Shown: positions 7,297-14,256 of the stretch, in pieces | How positions within the stretch are numbered: the stretch's first letter is position 1 | Layout of the letters: each line of letters starts with the position of its first letter | Assembly (NCBI GenBank): GCA_963745675.1 | Contig: CAVUYM010000035.1 | Span: 1-14,269, forward strand | DNA from: JAUIIK01 sp963745675 | Lineage (GTDB): Bacteria > Chloroflexota > Chloroflexia > Thermomicrobiales > CFX8 | Length of the DNA stretch: 14,269 bases | Direction: 5' to 3' | Translations under genes and position numbers: made by a program | Notes under the pieces: generated by a model | The model's database searches: none | The model's input: the letters and a program-made list of their open reading frames with translations, nothing else | Told to the model about the DNA's origin: nothing

Positions 7297-7443
7297 TCAG
7301 CCGGGAAGACGCCGGAAATTGCGCCCGCTACGACGAATATCAGAGCCCAGACTGCGACAACCCTCCAGGGGTTGCGAGTCGCGTAGAGCTGCGAGCTTAC
7401 CTGTAAAACCGCGCGGTTTCGTTGCAGTCATTGATTTCTTCAT
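7297..7443 (-). pseudogene. Displaced N-terminal segment of the MMPL transporter (frameshifted 5' end)
   Basis: A 48-codon frame starting at ATG 7443 (or ATG 7431) gives MTATKPRGFTGKLA, a normal-looking MMPL N-terminus, then becomes nonsense and stops at 7297-7299. From 7388 onward the adjacent frame reads LYATRNPWRVVAVWAL, the family's first transmembrane helix, leading without a stop into the main MMPL frame. Removing one base near 7389 joins the halves as KLA-LYATRNPW. GGAGAG about 10 bases before the ATG at 7443 supports that start. The composite gene would span 5070-7443 and begin 25 bases after the tetR stop. This is either a sequencing/assembly error or a true inactivating frameshift. 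Confidence 0.75.
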
Positions 7444-7468
7444 CCTTGCCATACTCTCCAGCGAGTAA

Positions 7469-8101
7469 TCAGTCCGCGCCAGCGCTGGCGCGGCCGAGCC
7501 GATCAGTAATCTCGTTCAAAATGCCCACCATCAGGTCAGCCTGTTCCTCAAACTGCTCCTCTCCTGCTTCCATTGCGATCACACCGATACCAACGACAAA
7601 GGCGTTAAGGGTCATTGCCAGAGCTCGCGGGTCGAATGCTGAATCGATCTCGCCAACCTGTTGTCCTTCTTCGATAATCTCGATCAATGCCTCGTAGAGT
7701 TGCTCGCGCGCATTGTGGACGAACGAGCCAACATCCTCGGGCTGGCGGATAGCCGCCAGCGACGTCTGAATTTCGCCGATAATATGTTCGCCCTGGTTTT
7801 CGCTCCACATATGCTGGACAGCGGCCAGGATCTTGTGCAGGCGCTCGACCGGCGGTGCTTCAGGGGCCACCTGGCGGATCATCGATGCCGGTCCGTCGCC
7901 AGCGCACTGTTCGAAGAATGCCTGCGCTAGCTCATCTTTGCTCGAGTAGTATCTGTAGATCGCGCCGGTACTGATGCCTGCTTCGCTGGCGATTTCCTGC
8001 ATCGTGACGCCGGCAAAACCGCGATTGAGAAAGAGCATACGGGCGGCTTCGAGAATGTCTTCTCGGCGGGCGTCCAAATGAGCTTGTGTTACACGTGCCA
8101 T
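7469..8101 (-). CDS. TetR/AcrR family transcriptional repressor
   Basis: A 210-residue TetR-type regulator. The N-terminal HTH covers about residues 14-58, with the turn and recognition helix in MQEIASEAGISTGAIYRYY (34-52). The C-terminal helical part (about 75-200) is the ligand-binding and dimer domain and is too variable to name a ligand. The ATG at 8101 is chosen because GAGG lies 6 bases upstream and the HTH then begins at the usual distance; a longer reading from 8158 would run through the operator. A palindromic operator sits in its own promoter, so it very likely represses itself and the MMPL transporter that follows after 25 bases. Confidence 0.93.
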   Translation of the reverse strand: MARVTQAHLDARREDILEAARMLFLNRGFAGVTMQEIASEAGISTGAIYRYYSSKDELAQAFFEQCAGDGPASMIRQVAPEAPPVERLHKILAAVQHMWSENQGEHIIGEIQTSLAAIRQPEDVGSFVHNAREQLYEALIEIIEEGQQVGEIDSAFDPRALAMTLNAFVVGIGVIAMEAGEEQFEEQADLMVGILNEITDRLGRASAGAD

Positions 8102-8139
8102 GGTAGCCTCTGCTTCTTGTGAACACTGATTCATCCAAA

Positions 8140-8157
8140 TGAATGAACATTCATTCA
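8140..8157. promoter_or_regulatory. TetR-type operator palindrome
   Basis: TGAATGAACATTCATTCA is two perfect 8-bp half sites separated by CA, typical of TetR/AcrR operators. An overlapping second inverted pair, ATTCAT (8129-8134) and ATGAAT (8139-8144), adds a third half site. It covers the bases just downstream of the predicted tetR transcription start near 8160, a good position for autorepression. Confidence 0.8.
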
Positions 8158-8166
8158 CCGTTGGGC

Positions 8167-8195
8167 AGTCTATCTGCCAACACCGCAGATGTCAA
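8167..8195 (-). promoter_or_regulatory. Sigma-70 promoter of the tetR-MMPL operon
   Basis: On the minus strand TTGACA (8190-8195) and TAGACT (8167-8172, 4 of 6 bases of TATAAT) are separated by exactly 17 bases. The predicted start near 8160 places the TetR palindrome at the beginning of the transcript. Confidence 0.7.
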
Positions 8196-8223
8196 CCCTG
8201 CAACCAAATTCTTAACACCGCAG
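8179..8223. repeat. 10-bp direct repeat AACACCGCAG
   Basis: AACACCGCAG occurs at 8179-8188 and again at 8214-8223, 35 bases apart (over three helical turns). The first copy lies inside the spacer of the tetR promoter. It could be a second regulator site or a chance repeat. Confidence 0.35.
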
Positions 8224-8340
8224 GTGATGAAAGCGTGTCAGAATCATGATCGTCTTGGATGGTGTCGCGAGCGTCTCGAAATGGGCAGCGGGAGTCGGCG
8301 CCTCCGTTGCGGCTTCGTCATGTTGATAGAAAGCAATAGT

Positions 8341-9096
8341 ATGGACCGGCCAATCGACTTACCCGATCTTGGCGCTCGCTACAACGCTGCGCTCGGGCAG
8401 GCGCTCGACTATCTCTTCGAACACTTCGACCCGACCGCGATCGTTATCACGGGTTCGATAGTGCGGGGAAATCCTGATCCAGCCAGCGATCTCGATATCT
8501 TCGTCCTGCACGATGAACCCTGGAGACAGCGCATCCAGCGCCGCTTTGCTGGCGTGCCAGTCGAACTGTTCGTCAACCATCCCGATTTTATGGAGGGCTA
8601 CTTCGTTGCAGACCGTGCCCGTGGCCGGCCGACGACCGCGCACATGCTGGCCACCGGCCATCTCGCTCTAGATACGGACGGCCTGATGGCCGGGATCATT
8701 GCCGGTTCCCGGCGCATGCTCGAAGCCGGCCCGCAGATCGACGAGAATGGTTTGATGGTCCAGCGTTATGCGACGGCAATGCTCTTTGAAGATGCGGTTG
8801 ACGTCATCGAGCAGGATGCAGATCTCGCGGCTGGTTTGCTGCACGAAGCGGTTGCTTCAGCCTTGCGGTTTCGCTTCTGGCAGGAGCGGCGCTGGCAGCC
8901 CAGGAACAAAGAACTACTCTCTGAACTCGCCTCATTCGACGCCAGCCTCGCTCGCCTGGCGCGACGCTACTATCAGGCGCGAACTGCAGGCGAAGGTCTA
9001 GATATTGCACGGGAGATCGTGCTGCAAACAACGGGTGAAACGGGCGCATTCGACTGGGAAACTCCGCAGGATCCGCTTCCTGATATGCTGAGCTAG
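8341..9096 (+). CDS. Nucleotidyltransferase-fold domain protein (MNT/KNTase-like)
   Basis: A 251-residue protein from the ATG at 8341. The N-terminal domain shows the polymerase-beta nucleotidyltransferase signature: GS at 38-39 in TGSIVRGNPDP, then SDLDIF at 49-54 with metal ligands D50 and D52. The third carboxylate strand reads VELFV (E75 where Asp is more usual). The rest (about 135-225) is helical, as in kanamycin nucleotidyltransferase-like proteins. Such proteins transfer AMP to antibiotics, proteins or tRNA; the substrate here is unknown. An in-frame ATG at 8320 and earlier ones exist, but the low-complexity upstream stretch fits no family; no strong ribosome binding site decides the start. 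It is divergent from tetR and has no antitoxin-like partner next to it. Confidence 0.83.
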   Translation: MDRPIDLPDLGARYNAALGQALDYLFEHFDPTAIVITGSIVRGNPDPASDLDIFVLHDEPWRQRIQRRFAGVPVELFVNHPDFMEGYFVADRARGRPTTAHMLATGHLALDTDGLMAGIIAGSRRMLEAGPQIDENGLMVQRYATAMLFEDAVDVIEQDADLAAGLLHEAVASALRFRFWQERRWQPRNKELLSELASFDASLARLARRYYQARTAGEGLDIAREIVLQTTGETGAFDWETPQDPLPDMLS

Positions 9097-9189
9097 ATCT
9101 TAGAACGTCCTCAGATTGCGTGGTAGATCCAGTCATCGACGCCAGAAACAGCCCGGAAAGCATTTCATCACCGATAGTTCGCAAGACTA

Positions 9190-9208
9190 CAGATGATGCC
9201 GTCATCTG
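9190..9208 (+). repeat. 7-bp hairpin, possible 3' end structure
   Basis: CAGATGA (9190-9196) pairs perfectly with TCATCTG (9202-9208) around a 5-base loop. It lies 94 bases after the nucleotidyltransferase stop. No T run follows, so terminator function is only a possibility. Confidence 0.35.
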
Positions 9209-9390
9209 GCCCGGCTTCGTTGGACTCTCGCTTGATTTCCACACGGTGTACGTTCATCGCTATCTCATTTGCTGATATGTCAGGTTGTCAAAGCAGCAGG
9301 GCGAAACGTCATGCATCCGGCTCAATTTGCTGCGATGGCGCAACCAGCGGGTAGTACGACCGTTATAGCTATGCAGGCAGTTTGAGAGTC

Positions 9391-9567
9391 ATGTTGGAAT
9401 CAACGCATGAGGATGTCGGAAGGATGACCCGGTTGGTTGAGCGCTGGTTGGCAAGCCCGCTTGGAAAATCGCGACTGATAGCGTTTGGGATCACAATGAT
9501 CTGCCTGATGGCGATGATCGCGATCGCCTATTCAGAATCGATTGGGATGCTGCCGGGTATCTTCTAA
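9391..9567 (+). CDS. Possible small membrane protein
   Basis: A 58-residue frame from ATG 9391. Residues 1-28 are polar and charged; the remainder (LIAFGITMICLMAMIAIAY) forms one convincing transmembrane helix, followed by a short tail ending in GMLPGIF. This resembles small single-pass proteins in layout only; no family is recognised. GAGAG lies 3 bases before the ATG, which is too close to be ideal; an in-frame ATG at 9424 has GGAAGG directly before it. The gap to the kinase gene is about 490 bases, so no operon is implied. It may be chance. Confidence 0.35.
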   Translation: MLESTHEDVGRMTRLVERWLASPLGKSRLIAFGITMICLMAMIAIAYSESIGMLPGIF

Positions 9568-10061
9568 GAACACCAAGATTTCGTAACAACGAAGGCGGAG
9601 CTCTCTTCGTCGAACGTATTTCTCGCATGATCCTGAAATTTCCTCGCACTGCTCGAGACGATTCTTCCTCATACATTTGAACCCGCCTGTGCAAGATTCG
9701 TTGGACTTTACTAAGGTCGGCATAGTCGAACCTTGATGCAGAAGGTAATGACCTCGGACGGCTAAACGCGAGGAGTTCGCCCGCAGCAGGTGCAGCCAGC
9801 TTAAGATCGTGGCGGGAGTTTCCCGTCCAAACTCTTTAGCCGGAGTGCGTTCGGAGCCCGGCGACCGTTTCAAGTTGTCGACCGATCCATGGCGGCGAGA
9901 TCTTCATGATGCGCGGATCCACAAGCGGGGATAAGTCAAGTACATTAGCAACAGCAGGTGGCGCGGAAGCATCTTGGGGCTTTACGCGTGGATTGGCGAC
10001 CTCGATGAACAAGCTCCGGTGTTTCATTCTCGGCCAAACGTGGGATTGGACTGCGTAATCC

Positions 10062-11264
10062 ATGAACAGCGGCATCGTGAACAGACTTAGCAAACTGGTA
10101 GTGCGAGCCGGGCGAGTCGAAGAAGATGACGATCCCGAACTCCGGTTGAAGAAGACCATTATCATGGCCTGGTCACTGATGATCAATGTCGTTGCCGCCA
10201 TCTGGGGGACGACGTATTTGGTTTCTGGTGCTCAGATTGCCTCCCTTATCCCCTTCAGCTACCTCTTCTTATCTCTGCTTTACATCTATCTCTATAGAAG
10301 TGGAAGAAGTTGGGAGTTCTTTCGATCTGCACAAATTTCTCTGATTCTGGTTCACCCAACCCTCTTGATGCTCATCCTCGGAGGGTTTCGGGATGGAAGT
10401 GCGGTGATACTGTGGTCGCTCGTTGCACCACTTGGTGCTCTACTGGTAGCCGAACGCCGCCAGGCTGTTCGATGGATGTTGGCATACTCCGGGCTTCTAC
10501 TGCTCGCGACTATCCTCGATCCCCTATTCCCGGAGATAGATAGTCTGCCTTCGGCGATTGTCACGCTCTTCTTTTTCATGAACATTGCCACTGTGTCCGC
10601 GATCGCGTTTGTCCTTCTCTATGTCTTCCTGGGTCAGAAGGATGCGGCGATCCAACAAAGCAAACTCCTCTATGCAGAAGCACGCGAAGCCCGGTCCGCT
10701 GCGGAAACAGCAAATCAGGCAAAGAGCGTGTTCCTGGCAAACATGAGCCACGAAATTCGCACACCAATGAATGCCGTCATTGGCATGACGAGTCTCCTGA
10801 GGAGCACGGACCTGACACGAGAGCAGCAGGAGTTCGCTGAGACGATCAGGCGCAGCAGCGAAGATCTCTTGTCTATCATCAATGACATCCTCGATTTCTC
10901 AAAGATGGAAGCGGCGAAGCTGGAACTGGAAGATCAACCGTTTGACCTTCGCCTCTGCATCGAAACTGCGCTCGATCTCGTCAGCCCAATGGCGGCGGCA
11001 AAAGGTCTGAATCTCGCCTATACCGTCTGCGATCACACCCCAGAGTCTATTACCGGAGATGTGACGCGACTTCGACAGATCCTCGTGAATCTCCTCGGTA
11101 ATGCTGTCAAGTTCACCGAACATGGAGAAGTGTTACTGGGTGTGACCAGCCATCGGCTTGACGACAGTGGAACGTTCAATCTTCGAGTTTTGTGTGAGAG
11201 ACACCGGGATAGGAATCCCACACGATCGCATACCGCATCTTTTTCAGTCCTTCAGCCAGGTTGA
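10062..11264 (+). CDS. Hybrid sensor histidine kinase, 5' part (6 TM, HisKA, start of HATPase)
   Basis: The first half of a membrane hybrid kinase. About five to six TM helices occupy residues 33-190 with almost no extracytoplasmic loop, so sensing is probably within the membrane. A coiled linker (about 192-222) leads to HisKA, with phosphorylated H230 in MSHEIRTPMN. The HATPase N box is ILVNLLGNAVKFT (340-352). After residue V376 the frame goes wrong and reads 24 nonsense residues to a stop at 11262-11264. The G1 and G2 boxes continue in the next frame from about 11191. Taking one T out of the T4 run at 11189-11192 gives LRVCVRDTGIGIP and a continuous 873-residue protein over 10062-12684. 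No ribosome binding site is evident before this ATG, and an in-frame TAA two codons upstream excludes an earlier start. Confidence 0.88.
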   Translation: MNSGIVNRLSKLVVRAGRVEEDDDPELRLKKTIIMAWSLMINVVAAIWGTTYLVSGAQIASLIPFSYLFLSLLYIYLYRSGRSWEFFRSAQISLILVHPTLLMLILGGFRDGSAVILWSLVAPLGALLVAERRQAVRWMLAYSGLLLLATILDPLFPEIDSLPSAIVTLFFFMNIATVSAIAFVLLYVFLGQKDAAIQQSKLLYAEAREARSAAETANQAKSVFLANMSHEIRTPMNAVIGMTSLLRSTDLTREQQEFAETIRRSSEDLLSIINDILDFSKMEAAKLELEDQPFDLRLCIETALDLVSPMAAAKGLNLAYTVCDHTPESITGDVTRLRQILVNLLGNAVKFTEHGEVLLGVTSHRLDDSGTFNLRVLCERHRDRNPTRSHTASFSVLQPG

Positions 11265-12684
11265 CGCTTCGACGACGCGGCGATTCGGCGGAACTGGCCT
11301 CGGTCTCGCAATCAGCAAACGGCTCAGTGAGCTGATGGGAGGCACGATGTGGGTCGAGAGCGAGCCGGGTGAAGGAACGACCTTCTATTTCACCATTCAG
11401 GCGTTGGAAGCCCCCGCTCCCGATCGAATGTATCTCCTGGATGAACAGCCTCAACTCGAGGGCAAGCAGGTACTCATCGTTGATGATAATGCGACGAACC
11501 GCCTGATCGTGGCGCGTCAGGCCAGGTCCTGGGGCATGGTCCCGCGCGAAACCGCATCGCCGCTGGAGGCATTGAAGTGGCTTGAATCAGGCGAGAGATT
11601 TGATATCGCAGTCCTCGATAGGCGTATGGATGAGCTCGACGGTTATGAACTCGCGGCAAAGATCAAGGACGATCCAGCGAATAGCGCTTTACCGATCATT
11701 CTGCTCACTTCTCTGGATGGGAGTCCAGCCGTAGGCTCCGATGAATCGATTCTTGCGGCGCACCTGACGAAGCCGATCAAACCGTCCCAACTCTACAATG
11801 TGTTCGTCGAGATATTTGCCGGCTTTCCAACGCGGTATGAGCACCACGGCCAGCCGACCTCATCAGAATTTGATCCCAATATGGGTCGTCGTATGCCATT
11901 GCGGATTCTCGTTGCCGAAGACGTTGCCACGAACCAGAAGCTGATACTGCGCATACTCGAGCGCCTCGGGTACGAGGCCGACATTGCGGCGAGCGGGATC
12001 GAGGCACTCGAAGCGCTGGAAAGACAGACGTACGACGTTGTTCTCATGGATGTCCAGATGCCGGAGATGGATGGGCTTGAGGCAACGCGTGAGATATTGC
12101 GTCGTTGGCCAGAACGTAGGCCAACGATCATCGCGTTGACTGCGAACGCGATGGTCGGCGACCGCGAAATGTTTCTCCAGGCAGGGATGGACGACTATCT
12201 GAGTAAGCCTATTCGCGTTTCCGAGCTAGTGCAGGCGCTCGAAGGCACTTTCGACCAGCAATCCTCAGCCTTCACTGACGAAAAGCTGGAGAGTGAAACA
12301 GAGAAGCCGGCAGTCGTTCTGGATGCTCGGGCCTTTCGACAATTGCGCGATACTGTCGGGGACGACGATCAGATAATTATCGAGTTTATCGATGCCTTTC
12401 TCGAGGATGCCCCTACGCTAATTGAGGATCTGCGACGGGCCGTCGAGAAATGCGACGCAAGTGGCGCTCGCCTTGCTGCGCACAGCCTTAAATCGAACAG
12501 CGCTACATTCGGGGCATTGGAGCTTTCAGAACTCTGCCGGCAGCTGGAGATGATGTTCAAGGATGGCAAGTTTGAGGGAGCGGAGGATATTCTGGCGCTG
12601 GCGATAGACCAGAATGCCCGTGTAGCGGAAGCACTAGAAGCACAGCGGGAAACGCTGCTCGGTCGTATTCAGGAAAGAGTTTGA
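11158..12684 (+). CDS. Hybrid sensor histidine kinase, 3' part (HATPase end, REC, REC, Hpt)
   Basis: The second half of the frameshifted hybrid kinase. Read from ATG 11158 it has 508 residues, but authentic sequence begins near residue 11. It holds the G1 box DTGIGIP (15-21), F region, and G2 box GGTGLGLAIS (44-53). Receiver 1 (about 103-220) has acidic pair D109/D110, phospho-acceptor D154 in VLDRRMDELDG, and K205. Receiver 2 (about 247-365) has E254/D255, D298 in LMDVQMPEMDG, T328 and K350. A C-terminal Hpt domain (about 385-500) has H442 in AHSLKSNSATFG. This is a BarA/RpfC-like phosphorelay order with tandem receivers. Both receivers keep all key residues. The next gene starts 1 base after the stop. 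Confidence 0.88.
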   Translation: MTTVERSIFEFCVRDTGIGIPHDRIPHLFQSFSQVDASTTRRFGGTGLGLAISKRLSELMGGTMWVESEPGEGTTFYFTIQALEAPAPDRMYLLDEQPQLEGKQVLIVDDNATNRLIVARQARSWGMVPRETASPLEALKWLESGERFDIAVLDRRMDELDGYELAAKIKDDPANSALPIILLTSLDGSPAVGSDESILAAHLTKPIKPSQLYNVFVEIFAGFPTRYEHHGQPTSSEFDPNMGRRMPLRILVAEDVATNQKLILRILERLGYEADIAASGIEALEALERQTYDVVLMDVQMPEMDGLEATREILRRWPERRPTIIALTANAMVGDREMFLQAGMDDYLSKPIRVSELVQALEGTFDQQSSAFTDEKLESETEKPAVVLDARAFRQLRDTVGDDDQIIIEFIDAFLEDAPTLIEDLRRAVEKCDASGARLAAHSLKSNSATFGALELSELCRQLEMMFKDGKFEGAEDILALAIDQNARVAEALEAQRETLLGRIQERV

Positions 12685-12685
12685 T

Positions 12686-14098
12686 ATGCAGGCAGATTGT
12701 GGACGTATCCTGGTGGTCGATGACAACCGCCTGAATCGTCTGACATTGTCGCGCGGAATAGAGCAGCAGGGGCACAGCGTCGAAACCGCGGATAACGGTC
12801 GAGCCGCTCTCGAAATGCTGAGAGACAGGGAATTCGATGTCATCATTCTCGACATCATCATGCCAGAACTTGATGGCTATCAGGTGCTTGAGGCGATCAA
12901 GAATGATAGGGCAATGCGGGAAACACCGGTGATCGTCATTTCGGCTGTCGACGATATCGACAGCATCGTACGGTGCATCGAATTGGGCGCTGAGGACTAT
13001 CTAACCAAACCATTCAACCCCGTAATTTTGAAGGCTCGTCTCGACACCTCGCTCTCTAAGAAGCGCCATCGTGATCTAGAGAGAGCCTATTTGCAACAAG
13101 AAATGATGTTGCGTGAAGCCGAAAAGCTCGCAACCCTGGGCCGGTTGAGCGCGGGGATGGCCCATGAGCTCAACAATCCGGCTGCTGCCGCCAGGAGCAG
13201 TGCGAGGCAAACGGGAACAGCCTTTGCTGAAATTCAGCAGCATCTCTTCGCTTTACTTCAATTTCAGTTTTCCGCGACCCAGATTAGTGCCCTGGACTTG
13301 CTTGACGAGATGGCGCGGGCCTGCGTCGAGCGTTCCGAAGATGTGGACGCATTGGCCAGGAATGAACGTGAGCATTCGTTTGAAGATGCATTGAGTCAGG
13401 TAGGCCTTGAAGATGCCTGGAAGTATGCCCCGGAGCTTGCTCGACTTGAGATCGATGTGTCTGACTTCCAGTCGAAAATGAGCGCTTTCTCGGCTGCGCA
13501 GAAGGCGGTCGTAGTCAAGTGGCTTAGTGTGTCGATATCGATCTACGCGCTGACGCGAAACGTGCAGATTTCTCTGGAGCGGGTGACTTCGATCGTGACG
13601 GCCCTCAAGTCCTATTCGCACATGGACCTGGCCCCGGTGCAGGCAGTGAATATCAATACCGAACTGGACAACACCCTCGTCATGCTCAACCATCGCCTGG
13701 ACGAAGGCGTGGAGATCGTGAAGGAGTTTGCGGATGATATCCCGTTGTTACAGGCCTACGGAAGCGAACTCAATCAGGTTTGGACGAACCTGCTAAACAA
13801 TGCAATCGATGCGCTCGAGGGCTCGGGTCGAATACGGATTCGAACAAGTTACGACGGTCGCTTCGTTGTGGTTCAGATTGAAGATTCCGGGGTTGGTGTG
13901 CCGGAGGAGATTCAGGGGCGGGTATTCGATCCATTTTTTACGACGAAACCGCCAGGGCAAGGTACCGGTCTTGGTCTGAGTGTCAGTCACAATATCGTTG
14001 TGGAAAAGCACTCAGGTGAAATTCGAGTGTCTTCACACCCAGGCGCAACGCTTTTCGAGGTCAAGCTACCTCTCAATCTGTCATTTGCTGCGCCCTAA
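12686..14098 (+). CDS. Response regulator–histidine kinase fusion (REC-HisKA-HATPase)
   Basis: A 470-residue soluble protein. The receiver (6-120) has D12/D13, phospho-acceptor D56 in ILDIIMPELDG and K108. A coiled linker (about 125-150) leads to a HisKA H box with H160 in GMAHELNNPAAAA. Instead of the usual short hairpin, about 130 residues (170-300) separate this helix from the second dimerisation helix (ISLERVTSIVTALKSYSHMD, 295-314). The ATPase has N box NLLNNAIDAL (368-377), G1 DSGVGVP (400-406) and G2 GTGLGLSVS (426-434). AGGAAAG lies about 8 bases before the ATG, and the gene begins 1 base after the hybrid kinase stop, so it shares its transcript. The receiver is a natural acceptor for phosphate from the neighbour's Hpt domain (inference). 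Confidence 0.92.
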   Translation: MQADCGRILVVDDNRLNRLTLSRGIEQQGHSVETADNGRAALEMLRDREFDVIILDIIMPELDGYQVLEAIKNDRAMRETPVIVISAVDDIDSIVRCIELGAEDYLTKPFNPVILKARLDTSLSKKRHRDLERAYLQQEMMLREAEKLATLGRLSAGMAHELNNPAAAARSSARQTGTAFAEIQQHLFALLQFQFSATQISALDLLDEMARACVERSEDVDALARNEREHSFEDALSQVGLEDAWKYAPELARLEIDVSDFQSKMSAFSAAQKAVVVKWLSVSISIYALTRNVQISLERVTSIVTALKSYSHMDLAPVQAVNINTELDNTLVMLNHRLDEGVEIVKEFADDIPLLQAYGSELNQVWTNLLNNAIDALEGSGRIRIRTSYDGRFVVVQIEDSGVGVPEEIQGRVFDPFFTTKPPGQGTGLGLSVSHNIVVEKHSGEIRVSSHPGATLFEVKLPLNLSFAAP

Positions 14099-14115
14099 AG
14101 CTTGTATTCTGCGTT

Positions 14116-14136
14116 AGGCTACGAGGTAGCCTCTTT
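14116..14136 (+). terminator. Probable intrinsic terminator of the kinase operon
   Basis: AGGCTAC (14116-14122) pairs perfectly with GTAGCCT (14126-14132) around a GAG loop and is followed by CTTT. It is 18 bases after the last kinase stop. The T run is short, so termination may be partial. Confidence 0.6.
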
Positions 14137-14256
14137 AGTGCGTCACGAGCTGATCAGAAGCGCTCTCTATTCATAAAGACTGGCGTGCATCTTTCCCCTC
14201 CGCGCGCGCCATGCTACGTTTCCATGACGTTGGAATCGAATGGGTTAACGAGCCTG

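Larger units (their letters stand above)
9097..10061. other. Long intergenic stretch with no confident gene
   Basis: About 965 bases between the nucleotidyltransferase and kinase genes. Several open frames exist on both strands, none with a recognisable family. A 51-codon frame from GTG 9120 and longer minus-strand frames at 9532-9873 and 9836-10201 look like chance. The two items worth noting, a hairpin at 9190-9208 and a possible small membrane protein at 9391-9567, are listed separately. No promoter or ribosome binding site was recognised just before the kinase start at 10062. Confidence 0.5.

Noticed and set aside
8420..8645. RxxxxH-like element (RPTTAH) in the nucleotidyltransferase, as in HEPN toxins
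   Set aside because: It lies in the linker just after the catalytic fold, not in a HEPN helical domain, and no antitoxin pair is present.
9120..9275. Short open frame from GTG 9120 of about 51 codons
   Set aside because: No ribosome binding site, no family resemblance, and it overlaps a hairpin; too weak to call.
9532..10201. Minus-strand frames of 113 and 121 codons in the long gap and across the kinase start
   Set aside because: Biased Arg/Ser/Pro composition, no start signals and no family; the second overlaps the kinase N-terminus.
11554..11830. Idea that receiver 1 of the hybrid kinase is a degenerate pseudo-receiver
   Set aside because: The DD pair, D154, the Thr position and K205 are all present; only the usual Pro after the acceptor is replaced.
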